From: Nematopogon swammerdamellus
Lineage: Eukaryota; Arthropoda; Insecta; Lepidoptera; Adelidae
Length of the DNA stretch: 64,000 bases
NCBI GenBank assembly: GCA_946902875.1
Contig: OX336343.1
Span: 19,515,596-19,579,595 of the forward strand
Reading direction: 5' to 3'
Shown: positions 1 to 11,500 of the stretch, one piece after another
How positions within the stretch are numbered: position 1 is the stretch's first letter
How the letters are laid out: each line of letters opens with the position of its first letter
The notes under the pieces: generated by a model
Database searches by the model: none
The model's input: only the letters and a program-made list of their open reading frames with translations
Told to the model about the DNA's origin: nothing
Made by a program: the position numbers and the translations under genes

Positions 1-78
1 GCACCACTGGGGAAAAAACATAAGGGAAGTCAATCTTGCAATCCAAAGGGAAGTTTCCGTCTCGGAGGTGATATTAAT

Positions 79-252
79 ATTTTTTTTTTTTTTTATGGAA
101 ACTGACACGTGTGGCTACATTACCTACAACATCCGTGATGTCAGCCCATAACACCGGATGAACTTGGTGCCACGTCAGCGCTTCCCTTCGGTCGTGCCGG
201 CTACACTGAACTGGGCGGAAAACACGAACTATTTACATAGCCGTTTGACCGA
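79..252 (-). repeat. 5S-derived SINE family, 3' part
   Basis: A T-run followed by the block that starts ATGGAAACTGACACG and runs through CAGCCCATAACACCGG. The same block recurs at 15627, 21880, 31718 and 61415 in this orientation and at 54121 in the other, where it ends in an A-run. The T-run here is therefore the reversed poly-A tail and the element reads on the minus strand. The 5S-like head is missing from this copy. Family assignment rests on comparison within the window. Confidence 0.7.
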
Positions 253-300
253 TATTGACCGGAGCATGTGCTCTGGACCCCACGGTGGAATGTTTTCGTA

Positions 301-1140
301 CGACTAGAGACTTTTATTTCCACAATTACACATTAGGTTCTGTTGTACTTCTGGTGGCGTGTAGAGTGAGTCATGTTTCAAATATTCCCCCCTTCAGTAT
401 GTCCATAGAATCTTCATTATGACGACCATGACGTAGATCCACGAAGATAGGACGCTTCAGTCTTTTCGTGTTCAAGCTGATGTCAATTGATGCGGTCGGA
501 AATTTATTGAGGTGGTGGCTAAGTCGCTGATTGCATGCTGTGCACATGCATAGAATTTCTTCCTTTGTCCACAGTAAACGACACTATATACTATAAACTA
601 CGGAATACATTTTTTTTTTTATGTTATCTCAAATGTGAGGCCTCCATTGTCACGTACAATCGTCATTAAGCCTATTACACCACCTTTCTGTGGGAACAAG
701 ATGCCATGTCGCGCTTTTTTTTTTTGGTGGCTGAGTTAGACGGGTCCAGAGCACAAGTTTCGACCGGCCAATATCACCTCTGGTCAAAATAATTCCCAGC
801 CTGAAAGTGTTAACTTTTTGTTGTGAAGGACACACACACAGATGTTTTATTAAAGCAAGGTTCTCAAAAAGAATAGTGTCCAATGTTTGTCATATTTGGC
901 AGTAAAAGGGTAAATTTGTTTCAGTCTAAAGTTTTTGTTAGTGGATAAAAAAACTGTATTTTATGTGCAATAATATCAGGCTAATAGAAAAGGCGCATTG
1001 GAAAGTGTATCGCCATGCCTAATCAATGTTTTTTTTATTGTGACTTGGAAGCCAGGTCAGCCAATCAAATGTATTGTCAATGGTGCCATATTGGTAAATA
1101 CGAGTAGCCATCAGTTGTATTGTGGCTGATAAACACAGTA
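301..1140. other. AT-rich sequence without recognised feature
   Basis: No coding exon, tRNA or repeat family could be recognised. Several short T-runs are present. The only longer frame (minus strand, 883-650, 77 codons) has no recognisable similarity and looks like chance. Confidence 0.5.
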
Positions 1141-1146
1141 TAATAT

Positions 1147-1329
1147 TATCTTGTCTACTTCAAGTTTGCCGGTTTCACTGTAGTGACTTCACGCATGCAT
1201 GCCAAGCCAATAGGGTGAATTCTGAGACGTTGCTGTCTGTACTGAGCTGGGTGTGAAGTGTTCGTCGCAATCCCCGCTTGCGGCGAACACTTCACACGCC
1301 GGCAAACTTCAAGCAGACAGGTAATAAGG
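1147..1329. repeat. Short inverted-repeat element (MITE-like)
   Basis: The outer arms, CTTCAAGTTTGCCGG near 1159 and CCGGCAAACTTCAAG near 1299, are reverse complements. An inner pair (GTGTGAAGTGTTCG near 1250 and CGAACACTTCACAC near 1284) forms a second hairpin. No target duplication was identified. Confidence 0.6.
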
Positions 1330-1719
1330 TTAACTTCACTGTCCATTCTATGCCTTTATAGGCAACTGTGCATTGTCTAAGGAAGCTTTTCAGCGTCCGG
1401 GTCGGTTCCTGGTGCAATCGAGTCACACAATGTTTGTGGACTGACCTCGGCAGTGAAGTTGACTCGCTGAACACAACACACGGTTGTATATTGGAGTTAT
1501 TTTTAAGTGTTCAAAGTATGTAAATTGACTACAAATTGGAATTATAGATTAATGTGGGAATAGTGTTTTATTTTGTATTCCCTAATATACCTAGTTGTTG
1601 CATTTGAAGAAGGCACATGGTTTTGTATCAAAGATGTTCGTACTTACCACCACCGCACCGCGCCGCCGCCGTCGATGTCCATAACTTTGAATTTGCGCAA
1701 GTCCATCGCAGATATATAC

Positions 1720-2060
1720 AAGTACTTTATTCCTCCAAATACATGTTACAGAAACAAACTATAAATTACAATTTATACGAGATACAAATGCCGACTTATC
1801 CCTTACAGATTCTTCCAGTCAACCTCATATTGTAGTGAAATACATGTAAGTAGGTATGTATGTATTTATGTATAGGTATATTCTTTATTGAACACCAATT
1901 TATAAAATTAGGTACAACAGGCGAGCTTAATGCCGCGAGGCATTCTATTCTAACTAACCTTTGGGATGTGGGAGAAGTACACGCAGGCGAACAAGAATAG
2001 TTTGTGGCAATGTGTTAGACTGTAAAGAAATATGTATGATAAACTACATAAATACTTTAA
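1720..2060. repeat. Dispersed TTTATTG-type repeat, two partial copies
   Basis: Segments near 1725-1835 and 1870-1970 both carry the order CTTTATT, a gap, then GCCGACTTATCCCTTACAG or a variant, then CCAGTCAACC. The same order occurs at 20370-20465, 25313-25620 and 48675-48870, and reversed at 56180-56560. This is an old dispersed non-coding repeat; I cannot assign a named family. Confidence 0.55.
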
Positions 2061-2250
2061 TAAGCATATATAATGTATATAATAAACTTACATAGGTACA
2101 TACTAGGTAGAAAGAAAGTAGTTGTGTTGACAGTTCTCATAAAAGCTTATATTATGCCTTCGTGGCATCATATAAACATCGTAAAAACATATATATATAG
2201 TATTTTTTATTTATTGCAATTTTATCCAAAAAAAAAACCATATATTATAT

Positions 2251-2668
2251 GACCAGTGTGTCCTCCCGGTTATGACGTACGGGTGTGAAACGTGGACGCT
2301 CGCTGTTGTCCAAAGGTTGAAAGTTGCCCAGCGAGCAATGGAGCGAGCGATGCTGGTAATATCGCTACGTGATATGGTGCGAAACGAGGCAATCCGCCGA
2401 CGCACCAAAGTAGTCGATATTGGATACCGGGTGGCTAAGCTCAAGTGTCAGTGGGCTGGGCACGTCAGCCGAAGGAGTTGGAGTAACCGTGTCCTACACT
2501 GGCGGCCGTGGACAGGGAAACGGAGTGTGAGAAGGCCACCCACCAGGTGGGACGACGACATTAAGTACGTCGGCGGAAAGCAGCGGTTCCGTACCGCTGA
2601 AGGCCGCGAGGACTGGAGGAAAATTTGAGAGGCGTATGTCCAGCAGTGGACGCTTACACGCTGACTGA
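2251..2668 (+). mobile_element. RTE-type retrotransposon, C-terminal fragment
   Basis: The translation has the typical tail of lepidopteran RTE-like endonuclease/reverse transcriptase polyproteins: VLPVMTYGCETW, then RAMERAMLVISLRD, VAKLKCQWAGHVSRR, GKRSVRRPPTRWDDDIK and finally YVQQWT. Only the part after the reverse transcriptase domain survives. The frame is broken at 2626-2628, where a TGA replaces the GGA seen in sister copies at 15420 and 26908, and the coding signal continues in the same frame past it. This is a dead 5'-truncated copy. Confidence 0.85.
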
Positions 2669-2689
2669 CATTGCAATGGACACATATAT

Positions 2690-3739
2690 GGGACAGAAAA
2701 GGCGAGTATTTGGGATAGCAAGGAAAATACGAGATCATCTTCTGCATCTTTAATTACACAGATTAATTTCAGTTTCAAGTATTAGTTTCTATATTATTAA
2801 AAGTATATCACAAGTAAAAAGTGAAAATGGATGATTCATAGAATCTAACAGTCTACAAAGGGCGTAACTTTGTCGGTTTAGCTTTGTATCGAGGTCCTTT
2901 ACAAATTTACATTCTCTTATTTAGTTTTATTTTTTACATACAACAAACATACACTCCACCAGGCGCCCCACAAATCCACAATATCAAAACACAAAATGTT
3001 TCCAAACATAACCATTTGAAAAACTGCTCTATACACATAGTACATAGATGATATTAACTGTAGCTAACTTATTGATTTAATGCTCTCACTGGATAACACT
3101 ACACATGCTGAATTCAAGTTTTTTTCAAAATGAAAATCTTCACAAACAAAATAAACAATTTGCCTTATCTGGCAAGCCAAGCAGCCAAAATACTTTAAAT
3201 TTTGACGTAGCAAACAACCACAACATATGTTAAACATATGTCTTCACATTCACAAATATCGAAAAAAAAATATCTTAGAGCTAAATGTGTTTACGCTGTT
3301 AGGAGCTAATCTTAAAAATAAACAAATATAACTGACACATTCTGACGAACGTTGAGGTTGCCATATTCGAGGAATTACTACCAGCTATAATAGAAGATAA
3401 ATTTAATTTCAATATTAAAGGTACTAAGTAACAAATGGTTTAGTGTCAGCTTGGGCACTTCCATTGGACTTATGTTCACCATCACCTACAATACGTAAGC
3501 TGCGAACTAGCGACATAACAAATTGTATTTTCAGTGCTGCGATGACCTGAGAGCTTTCAAAATGTTCCGTATTCGCGTTACCGTTTAGCTTTGGCAGCAT
3601 TCTACCCCCCGCTCCCCTCAAGACTGCACACGCTCTCTCGAATGTGTAGTCGCAGAGTTTGGATGCGTTGAACAATCAAATTTAATAGTGAAAAGCCTTT
3701 TAAGTCTATTTTATAATGCTATTTTCTTTAAAACCGTTT
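2690..3739. other. Region without recognised gene
   Basis: AT-rich sequence downstream of KAT8. A minus-strand frame at 3675-3427 (83 codons, ending TKPFVT) has protein-like composition but no family I recognise, no clear splice context and no partner exon. It is recorded only as a possibility. Confidence 0.45.
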
Positions 3740-4110
3740 TAAGATAAAAAATCTGTTAAGTGCGAGTTTTACTCGCGCACGGAGGTTGCTGTGTCTATCC
3801 GCTATTATCCGCCTATCTTTTGTCTTTCAACAATGCAATGTATAAAAGCCTGTGGCGCCATCTATTATTCAATAGTGTGGCTAATTGATTTTTCGGACGT
3901 TTGATGTATAGGATTAATTAATTTTTAACATTTTCTTATTTGTTGTTATATCCGCCATAGTAACACATATTCTGTGAAAATTTCAACGGGCTACCAAATT
4001 TTACCGTAATCGGTTCAAGAGATACAGCCCTCGGAGGAACGGACGGACGGACGGACGGCGGAGGCTTAGTAATAGGCTTCCGTACGGGATACGGAAACCT
4101 AAAAACATAA
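3740..4110 (+). repeat. Dispersed repeat with ACGG-rich 3' part
   Basis: It starts with the phrase AAGTGCGAGTTTTACTCGCG and ends with TTCAAGAGATACAGCCCTCGG, a run of GGAC repeats (about 4038-4060) and GGCTTAGTAATAGG. The start recurs at 23640-23720 and the end at 53120-53265, both on the plus strand. This is a common lepidopteran non-coding repeat, here nearly full length. Confidence 0.7.
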
Positions 4111-4164
4111 GATTTAATATGGAATCGTGCAAGTTGATTGAACGCAGGAGATTGCGTCATATCT

Positions 4165-4680
4165 TCTGTAGTAGATGCAAGTGTTCGAAATTTAGAGAAA
4201 ATGCGCCATCGCCCCGATTGCGAAATGGTAACGCGCTGGCGGCTCAAGCCGGAATTCCAGGTTCGAATCCTGGTCAGGACCGGGCTTCCGGGTAATATCT
4301 TTCCCCACTTCTACAATCCACAGATCTTCAAATCGCGGGTAAATAGCCTTTCCCCAGCGACATTAGTCCACCTCCAAGCCGGACTGGCGCCTCCTCGGGT
4401 CCACTGCTGGACATACGCCTCTCCAAATTTCCTCCAGTCCTCGCGGCGTTCAGCGGTACGGAACCACTGCTTTCCGCCGACGCACTTGATGCCGTCGCAC
4501 CTGGCGGGTGGTCTTCCAACACTCCGTTTTCCTGTCCACGGCCGCCAGTGTAGGTGATATTGGCTGCGCCTGAGGCTTCGACCTCGGACACAGCCAGCTA
4601 GTTCGGAAACAATAAAAAAAAAAAGGACGTATTTTTACTCTTCATTTTAGGCTTTGCATCTGTCTTAATGAAGTAATATA
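4165..4680 (+). repeat. tRNA-like SINE split by a later insertion
   Basis: The head (about 4180-4280) has a box-B consensus GGTTCGAATCC at 4260-4270 after AACGCGCTGGCGGCTCAAGC. The tail (from about 4624) reads GGACGTATTTTTACTCTTCA. The same head and tail are contiguous in the sister copy at 56565-56760. Here 343 bases intervene, bounded by AGGAC on both sides (4276-4280 and 4624-4628), so the SINE is the older element. Confidence 0.75.
4281..4623. mobile_element. Chimeric LINE fragment nested in a SINE
   Basis: This piece interrupts the SINE and ends in an A-run (about 4613-4623). Its first third translates on the plus strand as a Jockey-like C-terminus (FYNPQIFKSRVNSL). The rest, from about 4395, is RTE 3' sequence on the opposite strand (TCCACTGCTGGACATACGCC is the reverse of the RTE end). 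It therefore joins two LINE ends head to tail, perhaps by template switching or an earlier nested insertion. Confidence 0.65.
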
Positions 4681-5984
4681 AAGCGGGCACATACTTGATA
4701 CTAACATAAAAATAAAATTATTAGAGAATAATTTTAATGCCGTTGGAACTAAATTATCTACTTTATATTATTTTTTATTGAACTGTGCATTCCGGAGTAC
4801 CCATCTCGGACAGCGCGTGTGACAGACGGACGGACGGATGGACACATGAGAGATTTTATAAGGTTATCCGACTTTGCACTACCGTTGCAACATCTGTAAA
4901 TCACAAGAACGCAGCTTACATTACACTACAAAAATTAGCACATTTTAGTTAAGTGTAAACATTTCACTTATGAAGTCGGCTAAAATGTTTGTTGGTTCCA
5001 TCATTTTCAGCTTCATTACGCAGTTACCTAAACGCGTGTTAAATAAATTTAAATTTTATATTATTTGTCAATAAATTTTAAAAATGACGATCAATGTCTC
5101 CTGTCCCAGTTTTAATATTTCAAACATGGCAACCCCGCTCCAGCGTGTGTGAACTACCGAGTGACGTAACTCGGCATGTGTTGAAATAGTCCGCTGCATG
5201 AGTTGAAACGTTATTTCTGTGCCAACTTGTACGAGTCAACAGAAATGTATGTGTCATTCACCTCTACACGGTCATTATCTGATAACAAAACACCAAGCTT
5301 ATTATAGCCTAAATTAAAAATACAGCCAATACTTTTTTTCATGTCACCTACTATAGCAAAATATTAGTTTAATGTCGCTTAAATTAATTAATTTACATGT
5401 TAACATCGAGTCAGAATTACAACTGTCGTCGTCTAAGTAAAATTAGGTGAGAAAAAAAAATGCTAAGCGTTGAATCAATCACTGGGCTCATGTTCGTAGT
5501 TAGTTCTAAGTGATATCTTATTAATTAAAATAGTTGTACGTAATAGCTAAACTTATGATTAGTATCACTATTTTTTTTTTGTTTTTCCAAATTTGCCTAG
5601 GAACTAAATTGAGAAAACAAATTACTTGTAAAATGCATTTTCAGAAAAAGACATTTGGTAATAAATGAAAAAAAAAAACAACAGTTAAATTATACTAGAG
5701 AAAAAGAACTTCCACAGCGGCAGATAACAAAGAACTAAATGGCACTAAAATATAAAAAAATAACAATCAAATTGAGAAATGAAGACAGCCTACTGAAAAT
5801 AACTCAAAATAAATGAAGAATCAAGATTTTTCAGTTCATTAACATTCATTACAATCAGATTACGCTTAAATCTAACGCTTACTACTACAAACTAGCTCAA
5901 TGCTGCTATTCCCAACGGCGACTCGCGCACTTAAAGCACTGGCCTCTTAAAAAAATAACACTTCCTTTGGTAGATACGGCGCCG
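4681..5984. other. KAT8 3' flank, AT-rich
   Basis: This segment holds the 3' untranslated region of KAT8 (minus strand) plus intergenic DNA. A minus-strand ATTAAA near 5373-5368 and an AATAAA near 4776-4771 are possible poly-A signals, but neither can be assigned from sequence alone. A short piece near 4786-4870 resembles the GGAC-rich repeat at 3740-4110. No other feature was recognised. Confidence 0.5.
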
Positions 5985-7076
5985 CTATTTTTTCGCCTTA
6001 GAGTTCACGCCTGAGCGAGATTTGGATGGAGTCCAGCGGAGGCACGATGAGTCGACGCAGAGACGCGGTTGCTTGAAGTGCGAACTCAGGAGCAGCTCCT
6101 GAACCATCTTCGGCGTGACGCAGATCACGTGCTGGCCCTTCCAGTACTTCACCATATTCATGGACTGTAGGGTCGATATGATGTCCGTCTGCGATATCCC
6201 GGTCATGTGACTGAGATCCTTCACGCTGAGCGTACCGCTGCTCACGCTTAGAACGTCCAGCAGGACCCACGACCAGTAGGACCGGTAGCTCAGCTTCCCG
6301 AGATCAGATAGCGGCTTCTCCGGTCCCCCGACCACGTGCTCTAGCCGAGATAGCTCATAGCTGAACGCGATGAGAAGCTTCCCGTAGCCCTGCCGCTGAA
6401 ACGGCGGGAGAGTCAGGATGCACGCCACGTTGTTCCCTTCCTGCGACTCCTTCTCCTTGGAGAAGTAGCCGACGATGTGAGCGCCGTGCTTGTCCACCTC
6501 GCACAGGATGTAGAAGAGGAACGGCTCCACGTCGAAGTACAGCGTCTTGTGGTCGAGGAACAGCTTGGCGAGCAGGCAGAGATTCTGGCAGTAGATCTTG
6601 TGGTCTTTCCCGTCCACCTCGAATATCGCCAGCGTGCCCTTGCGGTAAATCTCGCTTCCGAGCGGCTGTCGCACTGTGCACTCGCTGAGGTGGTAGCGGT
6701 AGGTTTTCTCGAGCCGCATGTACTTGAGGCAGTACTCGCAGATCCACAGTTTGGTTTGTTTGCCGTACTCGTCGGGATAGGGGCTGAAGTACCAGGTGTC
6801 GATTTCGAACTTTCCCATTTGTATGCGGTCGATGTATTTGATTTTTGTGATCGCCTCGTGTTCCTTTTCGAGAGCTGCGGTAGTGGGGTCCATTTCGGCG
6901 TATGTCTTCTGTACGTGGTTGATCTCGTCGTGCTTGCGCTTCTGGTTGCGCGTGATCTTGCGACCGTGCTCGCCGCGGCGCGCCTCGCCGCGCTCCCAGC
7001 CGCGCTCGCACACGTCGAAGCGGTCCGACATGATGCGCTCGCTCGGCACCCACTCGTCCAGCCGCCGGTCCGAGCC
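5985..7076 (-). CDS. KAT8 (mof): KAT8/MOF histone acetyltransferase, exon 2 (MYST domain)
   Basis: MYST-family lysine acetyltransferase. The family member MOF acetylates histone H4 lysine 16 in the nucleus, within MSL and NSL complexes, and supports dosage compensation and general transcription. This exon gives residues 81-443 of the 443-residue assembled protein (human KAT8 is 458). It opens with the second half of the chromo-barrel (RRLDEWV), then a basic linker. The C2HC zinc finger has C193, C196, H209 and C213 (CEYC...HLSEC). Other landmarks are the autoacetylated lysine K257 (LDHKTLYFD), the active-site cysteine C299 ([11 protein letters not shown]), the acetyl-CoA loop QRQGYGK at 307-313, and the catalytic glutamate E333 ([17 protein letters not shown]). 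The acceptor is CAG at 7079-7077 after a pyrimidine-poor tract; the frame joins exon 1 in phase 0. The stop codon is at 5987-5985. The close match to KAT8 over the whole catalytic domain argues against Tip60 or KAT6/7. Confidence 0.97.
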   Translation of the reverse strand, partial: GSDRRLDEWVPSERIMSDRFDVCERGWERGEARRGEHGRKITRNQKRKHDEINHVQKTYAEMDPTTAALEKEHEAITKIKYIDRIQMGKFEIDTWYFSPYPDEYGKQTKLWICEYCLKYMRLEKTYRYHLSECTVRQPLGSEIYRKGTLAIFEVDGKDHKIYCQNLCLLAKLFLDHKTLYFDVEPFLFYILCEVDKHGAHIVGYFSKEKESQEGNNVACILTLPPFQRQGYGKLLIAFSYELSRLEHVVGGPEKPLSDLGKLSYRSYWSWVLLDVLSVSSGTLSVKDLSHMTGISQTDIISTLQSMNMVKYWKGQHVICVTPKMVQELLLSSHFKQPRLCVDSSCLRWTPSKSRSGVNSKAKK

Positions 7077-7269
7077 CTGCACACAACACGCACACAATCA
7101 GTCCCACCATTCAATGCTGTACGTAAAACCCTATTTATTTCCTCTCCGCACTAGCGTACCGTTAGTGTGGGTACCGGCCCCACACGGTAGTTTTACACAT
7201 GTTTAGTTTAAATTGAAATAAAGAACGAGGAGAATAAACAATTATTGTTTATTCTCCCGCAACATACAT

Positions 7270-7500
7270 ACAATAAGCGTACAGCGAATGCACTACTACA
7301 CAATCAACCTACCTTGGATTCCAACCAATCGGTCCTGTCATTTATTGACAGAACCAGGAAAATGTGGAACACACTCCCTGTTTGTCTATTTTCAACTGAC
7401 TTCCAAAAAGGAGGAGGTTCTCAATTCATCTGTATGTTTTTTTTTCATCCAACTACAGGCAGGGGTTTTTCAAAAGGAGAGTGAAAATGCTGCTTTCAAA
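7270..7500 (+). mobile_element. Jockey-like C-terminal fragment plus dispersed repeat
   Basis: Near 7300-7380 the plus strand encodes pieces of a Jockey/CR1-type polyprotein tail (a RTRKMWNTLPV-like stretch), comparable to HRTGKMWNAHLP in the copy at 42191-42795. From about 7394 it runs into ACTTCCAAAAAGGAGGAGG, a dispersed repeat start that recurs at 62823. Confidence 0.65.
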
Positions 7501-7784
7501 AATGGACAGACAGAAAATGATAAATTGCACAATTTTGCGTTCCATCACATTGCATGTTGATTCACCCAATATATGTAGATTTTATCATTCTTATTATGTT
7601 ATATATTTATTTTTACATTTTGGCCGCACACTGCAGTGAACCAGTGAGAAAAAGACTCACACATAAAAATGACAGTCTGAATATTACATTTAATTTGCTA
7701 TGTGATTTTATATTTAGTTTACGCAAGCATACAAGGCTTGAGGAATGGACACTAATATCTAAAGATACATATTACATACATAGC

Positions 7785-8235
7785 GTCACGCCTGTTTCCC
7801 GGTGGGGTAGGCAGAGACAATGGATCTCCACGTGCCACGATCCTGACTCACCTCTGCCGCCTCTTCCACTCCCATAATGTTCTTCATGCACGCTCCTCGG
7901 TTACGGGTACTACGCACTTAGACCCTTTTTGAGCACATGCCCGATCTGGTCCAGGTACACGTGCGTCTAGGGCGACCCTTCCCGACTCTTCCACTCACAT
8001 TTTCTTCATAAATTTCTTTCGTTAGTCTCCTATCATCCATTCTTCCAACATGACCGAACCACTGAAGCATTCCTCTCTCAATCCTTGTCACTATATCTTC
8101 TTTCAGACCACAACAGCGCTCTCGCACTACACCATTTCTCAATATATCTTTCATTGTAACTCCACACATACTCCTCAATGATGTCATGCATTTCCACAGC
8201 ATTAATCTTGCTTTCATGCTTCGTCTGTCATGCAT
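7785..8235 (-). mobile_element. RTE-like retrotransposon, C-terminal fragment
   Basis: The minus-strand frame reads LMLWKCMTSLRSMCGVTMKD, then ERGMLQWFGHVGRMDDRRLT and VGKGRPRRT, the usual tail of a large lepidopteran RTE-like family. A second copy of this subtype lies at 25750-26045 on the plus strand. The region 7785-7915 holds the last part of the protein in other frames, so the copy is broken. Confidence 0.8.
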
Positions 8236-9077
8236 GATGAATCTCTAAAGATACACCAATTAAATAGATTTGATATACCTATATGTGGAGTGACCCTTTA
8301 ACACTAGTCCAGTTTCATTCGCAGTACATATACATATACATGTACAGAGGTATTCATTATCTCCCAGTTCAATATATTGAGATAGATAAGAGCTAGACAG
8401 TTGATGTGGATAACTAATATTTCTTCTATATATACATATATCATTCGTTAATTAAACATCTTATAAAAAGATGAAGATGAAGTTGGAAATATCAAATCAA
8501 ATAAAAAAAGTGTTTATTGGTCAGGCATATACATATATGAATAGCAAGCTATATTACAGGTGCTTTATACATAAAAAAAATGCATGAAAATAGTACCTCT
8601 GTGCCCGCGAGATCGTATATTTATTGGACACTGTCGCCTAAACTCTAACTAGGTTGTTTCATAGGCGACATTCTAGTTATTTAACTCTGGTGTATGATTT
8701 AATTCAAATCTATAAACCTATAATACGAGTATATTATATTCTATAGTTTGTCTGTGCGCCATGTGTGAGTGAGAGAGGGTGAGGATATGTGGGGTGTGAA
8801 CAGTTGAAATAAATATTTCCTTCAAAATACAGCTTTGATAAAACAAAAATAGGGGCAGGTTTCCAACACGTTCAACCTCGTAAAAAATAAAATAAAAATA
8901 CAGGAGCATAAAGGACCACAAAATACTGCTATTAGAAAAGACTTAGCCTGCGGAAATCAAAACTGGGGCCAAACATAAAAAACTAAAATTTAACGAAAAA
9001 AAATTTATACAAAAAGTGCGACTTCCGCGGATTTAATTTTCAATAGCGACTTAGGATTGCCTCTTCTCCGGCGCTGC

Positions 9078-9161
9078 GGGAAGTGCAGCCCCGCCGTCCT
9101 TGCGTAACACAGCGCAGGCACCCAAGGCACTTTGTTACGGTGGACGGGGGCTGCACTCCCT
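9078..9161. repeat. Imperfect hairpin
   Basis: GTGCAGCCCCGCCGTCC near 9079 pairs with GGACGGGGGCTGCAC near 9142. The stem is GC-rich compared with its flanks. It could be the core of a small MITE; no outer ends or duplication were seen. Confidence 0.5.
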
Positions 9162-10073
9162 CCACGCCTCCGGCTTATAAAAACTCCACACACCTTATCT
9201 ATACCATTCTGTACGAAACACACTTCAAACTATTATATTTACTCTGTAAGTCCCGGGTGGTACCTTGTCTCATTAAGTAGAAGTAGGTAAACGTATGTGT
9301 ACAGCAAGCGAGTGAGTGTGACCAAGTCGCAGAAATGGAAAAAATAGTTTGCTTATTAATTTTTTTCTCCGAAACTACTAATTTCCGCAGAATAAAAAGT
9401 ACATCTTTAAAATCGTAAAAGCCTTATCATACCAGCTAGTTGAAAGAAAGGTGTACGTATTGGAAACCCCAGCCCAAAAATACTTTTCAATGCTAACAAT
9501 ATTCTGTCTTGGAGCAAATCATAGTGAACAAAACGTATCGCCGGGTCAATGTTTATTTTATACAAAATATATTTTCAGAAATATGGAAAGTAGTTCTAAA
9601 ATGAAGTGAATTTTCTTTCGTGTAGTACTTGCACTTTCCAACAGCACACTTCGGCATTGTGTCACGTCACGTCACGCACCCGGCGCGGTCACAGAGTGAC
9701 TGAGAGTAAATGAAGGCATACTGCTGATATTTGCCTTCATTTGATTCGAGCAACGATTGTGGATCTATAAAGTAGATTTCGATGCTTTTGAGGCCTAAAA
9801 AGCTAAGAACCTATTTATGAAAAGCTAAGGAGGTATTTATGTAGGTGGAATACAATAACTGTGAAATAACAAATTGAGGCAGAGTTTTCAGTTCACAAGT
9901 AATCATTTATTAACCCTTTACCTCCCACATGCTTAACCTCTTTGACTCCCACGCCATTTTCGCCACGCGAAAACTCTCGAAATTTAGGCCCATAAACGCA
10001 AATATAACACAAATGTTTTTCGCAAATTAATGAAGTCAGATCAATAGGCACTAATAGTAAAAAATGAAATTAC

Positions 10074-10454
10074 CGGGTGTGGCTTTATACTGGGGAACCG
10101 AGCTCGCAAATTGCTGGTAAGCTTAATGTGTAAGCTGAGTTAAAAGACAAATTTTAGTTTTTAACAGATTTTCTATAGGTACAGAATTAATTTTTTATAA
10201 AAAATTAAAACCTTTTTTAACCACCAAAACATTCACCCGGCCGACCCCTCTCCCCCCCCCCCCCCCTGCTCCCCTCTTTTAAGCCATCCCCCATTATAAT
10301 ATAAATCAAAATACAAAAAAAATATTTTCCATACAAAATTAATTTTTCACACAATAAACACCCCTCCACCCTTCCCCTTTCCTCTCCGGCAGAGGGGGTG
10401 GGGTTAAATCAATACCCACCCCCTCCCTCGGCTCCCCAGTATAAAGCCACCCCT
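10074..10454. repeat. MITE with AAATTAC flanking repeats
   Basis: The arms GTGTGGCTTTATACTGGGGA (from 10077) and TCCCCAGTATAAAGCCAC (ending about 10450) are near-perfect reverse complements. The element is flanked by AAATTAC at 10067-10073 and 10455-10461, 7 exact bases and possibly 8 with one mismatch. A C-run lies at about 10252-10266. It sits in KAT8 intron 1. Confidence 0.8.
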
Positions 10455-11260
10455 AAATTACTACCCCAACGAAACTACGTAAAAGAGCTTATTTAGAATC
10501 ACAGATTTATTTTTTTACTCCAGGAAAAACAACACGCTCGAACTCATTATAATAAGAAACACTTATTGAAACTGCCAGAATACTGGTTGGTAGGCCTTGA
10601 AATCCAGCGGGGTAATGCCGCAAGTGTTCTAGGAACATTTGAAAATGCCCGTTTTGATAGTTATTTTAATGTTTGTTAGGTAGGTTTATTTCTTTAGTTA
10701 TTTATTAGTGTTACTTTTTCATATTTTATGCAAATAAAATAAATTTTAAACTGCTATTAGCTATATTTTCAATGCCAGCTCATCGACGGTCGATCGGGCG
10801 TTGTGGGAATCAAGGGTAGAATAATGTGCTACGGCCCATCCGCCGTTGTGGGATGCTATTGGTTCGTATAAATAAAGTAAACAATGTAACTACAGATAAT
10901 CTCTACTAAGCCATGGGTGTAATGGAAAATAAATATTCTACTAAAATTAGTATGTCAGGTTGTATACTTAAAAAATTGTGATACCTTCAAACAAATACTT
11001 ACTATATATTTTTATGTACCTTCGTAATTTATCCTTGTAGTACTTGGGCATATTACACAACATTTGGTGCAAATTACAATACCTCTTATCGAAACTCCCG
11101 CCAGCACTAAGTGATATTTAAAGCTGTTCTCTCATTGTCTATTCATAAAAAACGGGGCCTAGTTGAGGTAATGAAGAAAATATCGGCGTTTCCGCGCGCC
11201 GCATGCCGCCAATCTCTGTTTACAATCTTATCTGACAGCGCGTCGGCTGGCTAGACTGAC

Positions 11261-11500
11261 CTCATAGTGTACGTAGTACTCGTACGCGCGGTCCGCTTCC
11301 GAGTAGCGGGTCTGAATGATCTCAGCCGGGCGCCAGGTGTCGTCCCCGCGCCGCACCAGGTAATGTTCACCGCTGGTTAGAGGTGGATGTCGCTCGTTCG
11401 AGTCGCGCCGCCTCCCGACATCTCCGCGCCCGTCCGGCGCAGGCAACTCGGCCTCCGCCAACTCCGCGCTCGCCACGAGCTCCTTATCGCCTTTCGCCAT
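11261..11500 (-). CDS. KAT8 (mof): KAT8/MOF, exon 1 (N-terminus and first half of chromo-barrel)
   Basis: This exon encodes residues 1-80 of the KAT8 orthologue. The first 45 residues are acidic and proline-containing with no recognised fold, as in other KAT8 N-termini. Residues 46-80 (HYLVRRGDDTWRPAEIIQ through YYVHYE) are the first strands of the chromo-barrel that binds nucleic acid and partner proteins. They align with the human segment preceding NRRLDEWV, which here lies in exon 2. I chose the ATG at 11500 because it has a good context (GAGCC before ATGG) and begins MAKGDKE. The frame stays open upstream to an ATG at 11569 that would add 23 residues (MRHCVAYDF...), which look like untranslated leader. 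The exon ends GAG at 11261 before GTCAGT. Confidence 0.9.

Larger units (their letters stand above)
7077..11260 (-). other. KAT8 intron 1
   Basis: On the minus strand it runs from a GTCAGT donor at 11260-11255 to a CAG acceptor ending at 7077. Phase 0 joining gives [16 protein letters not shown], which matches the KAT8 chromo-barrel order. The intron is filled with retrotransposon ends and short inverted repeats listed separately. The intervals 8240-9070 and 9165-10065 show nothing recognisable. Confidence 0.9.

Noticed and set aside
3427..3675. Terminal exon of an unknown gene on the minus strand
   Set aside because: It has protein-like composition, but no acceptor or partner exon could be identified and its upstream side runs into KAT8.
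6355..7154. Several long open frames overlapping KAT8 on both strands
   Set aside because: They are out-of-frame or antisense shadows of the GC-rich KAT8 exon; only the MYST frame matches a known protein.
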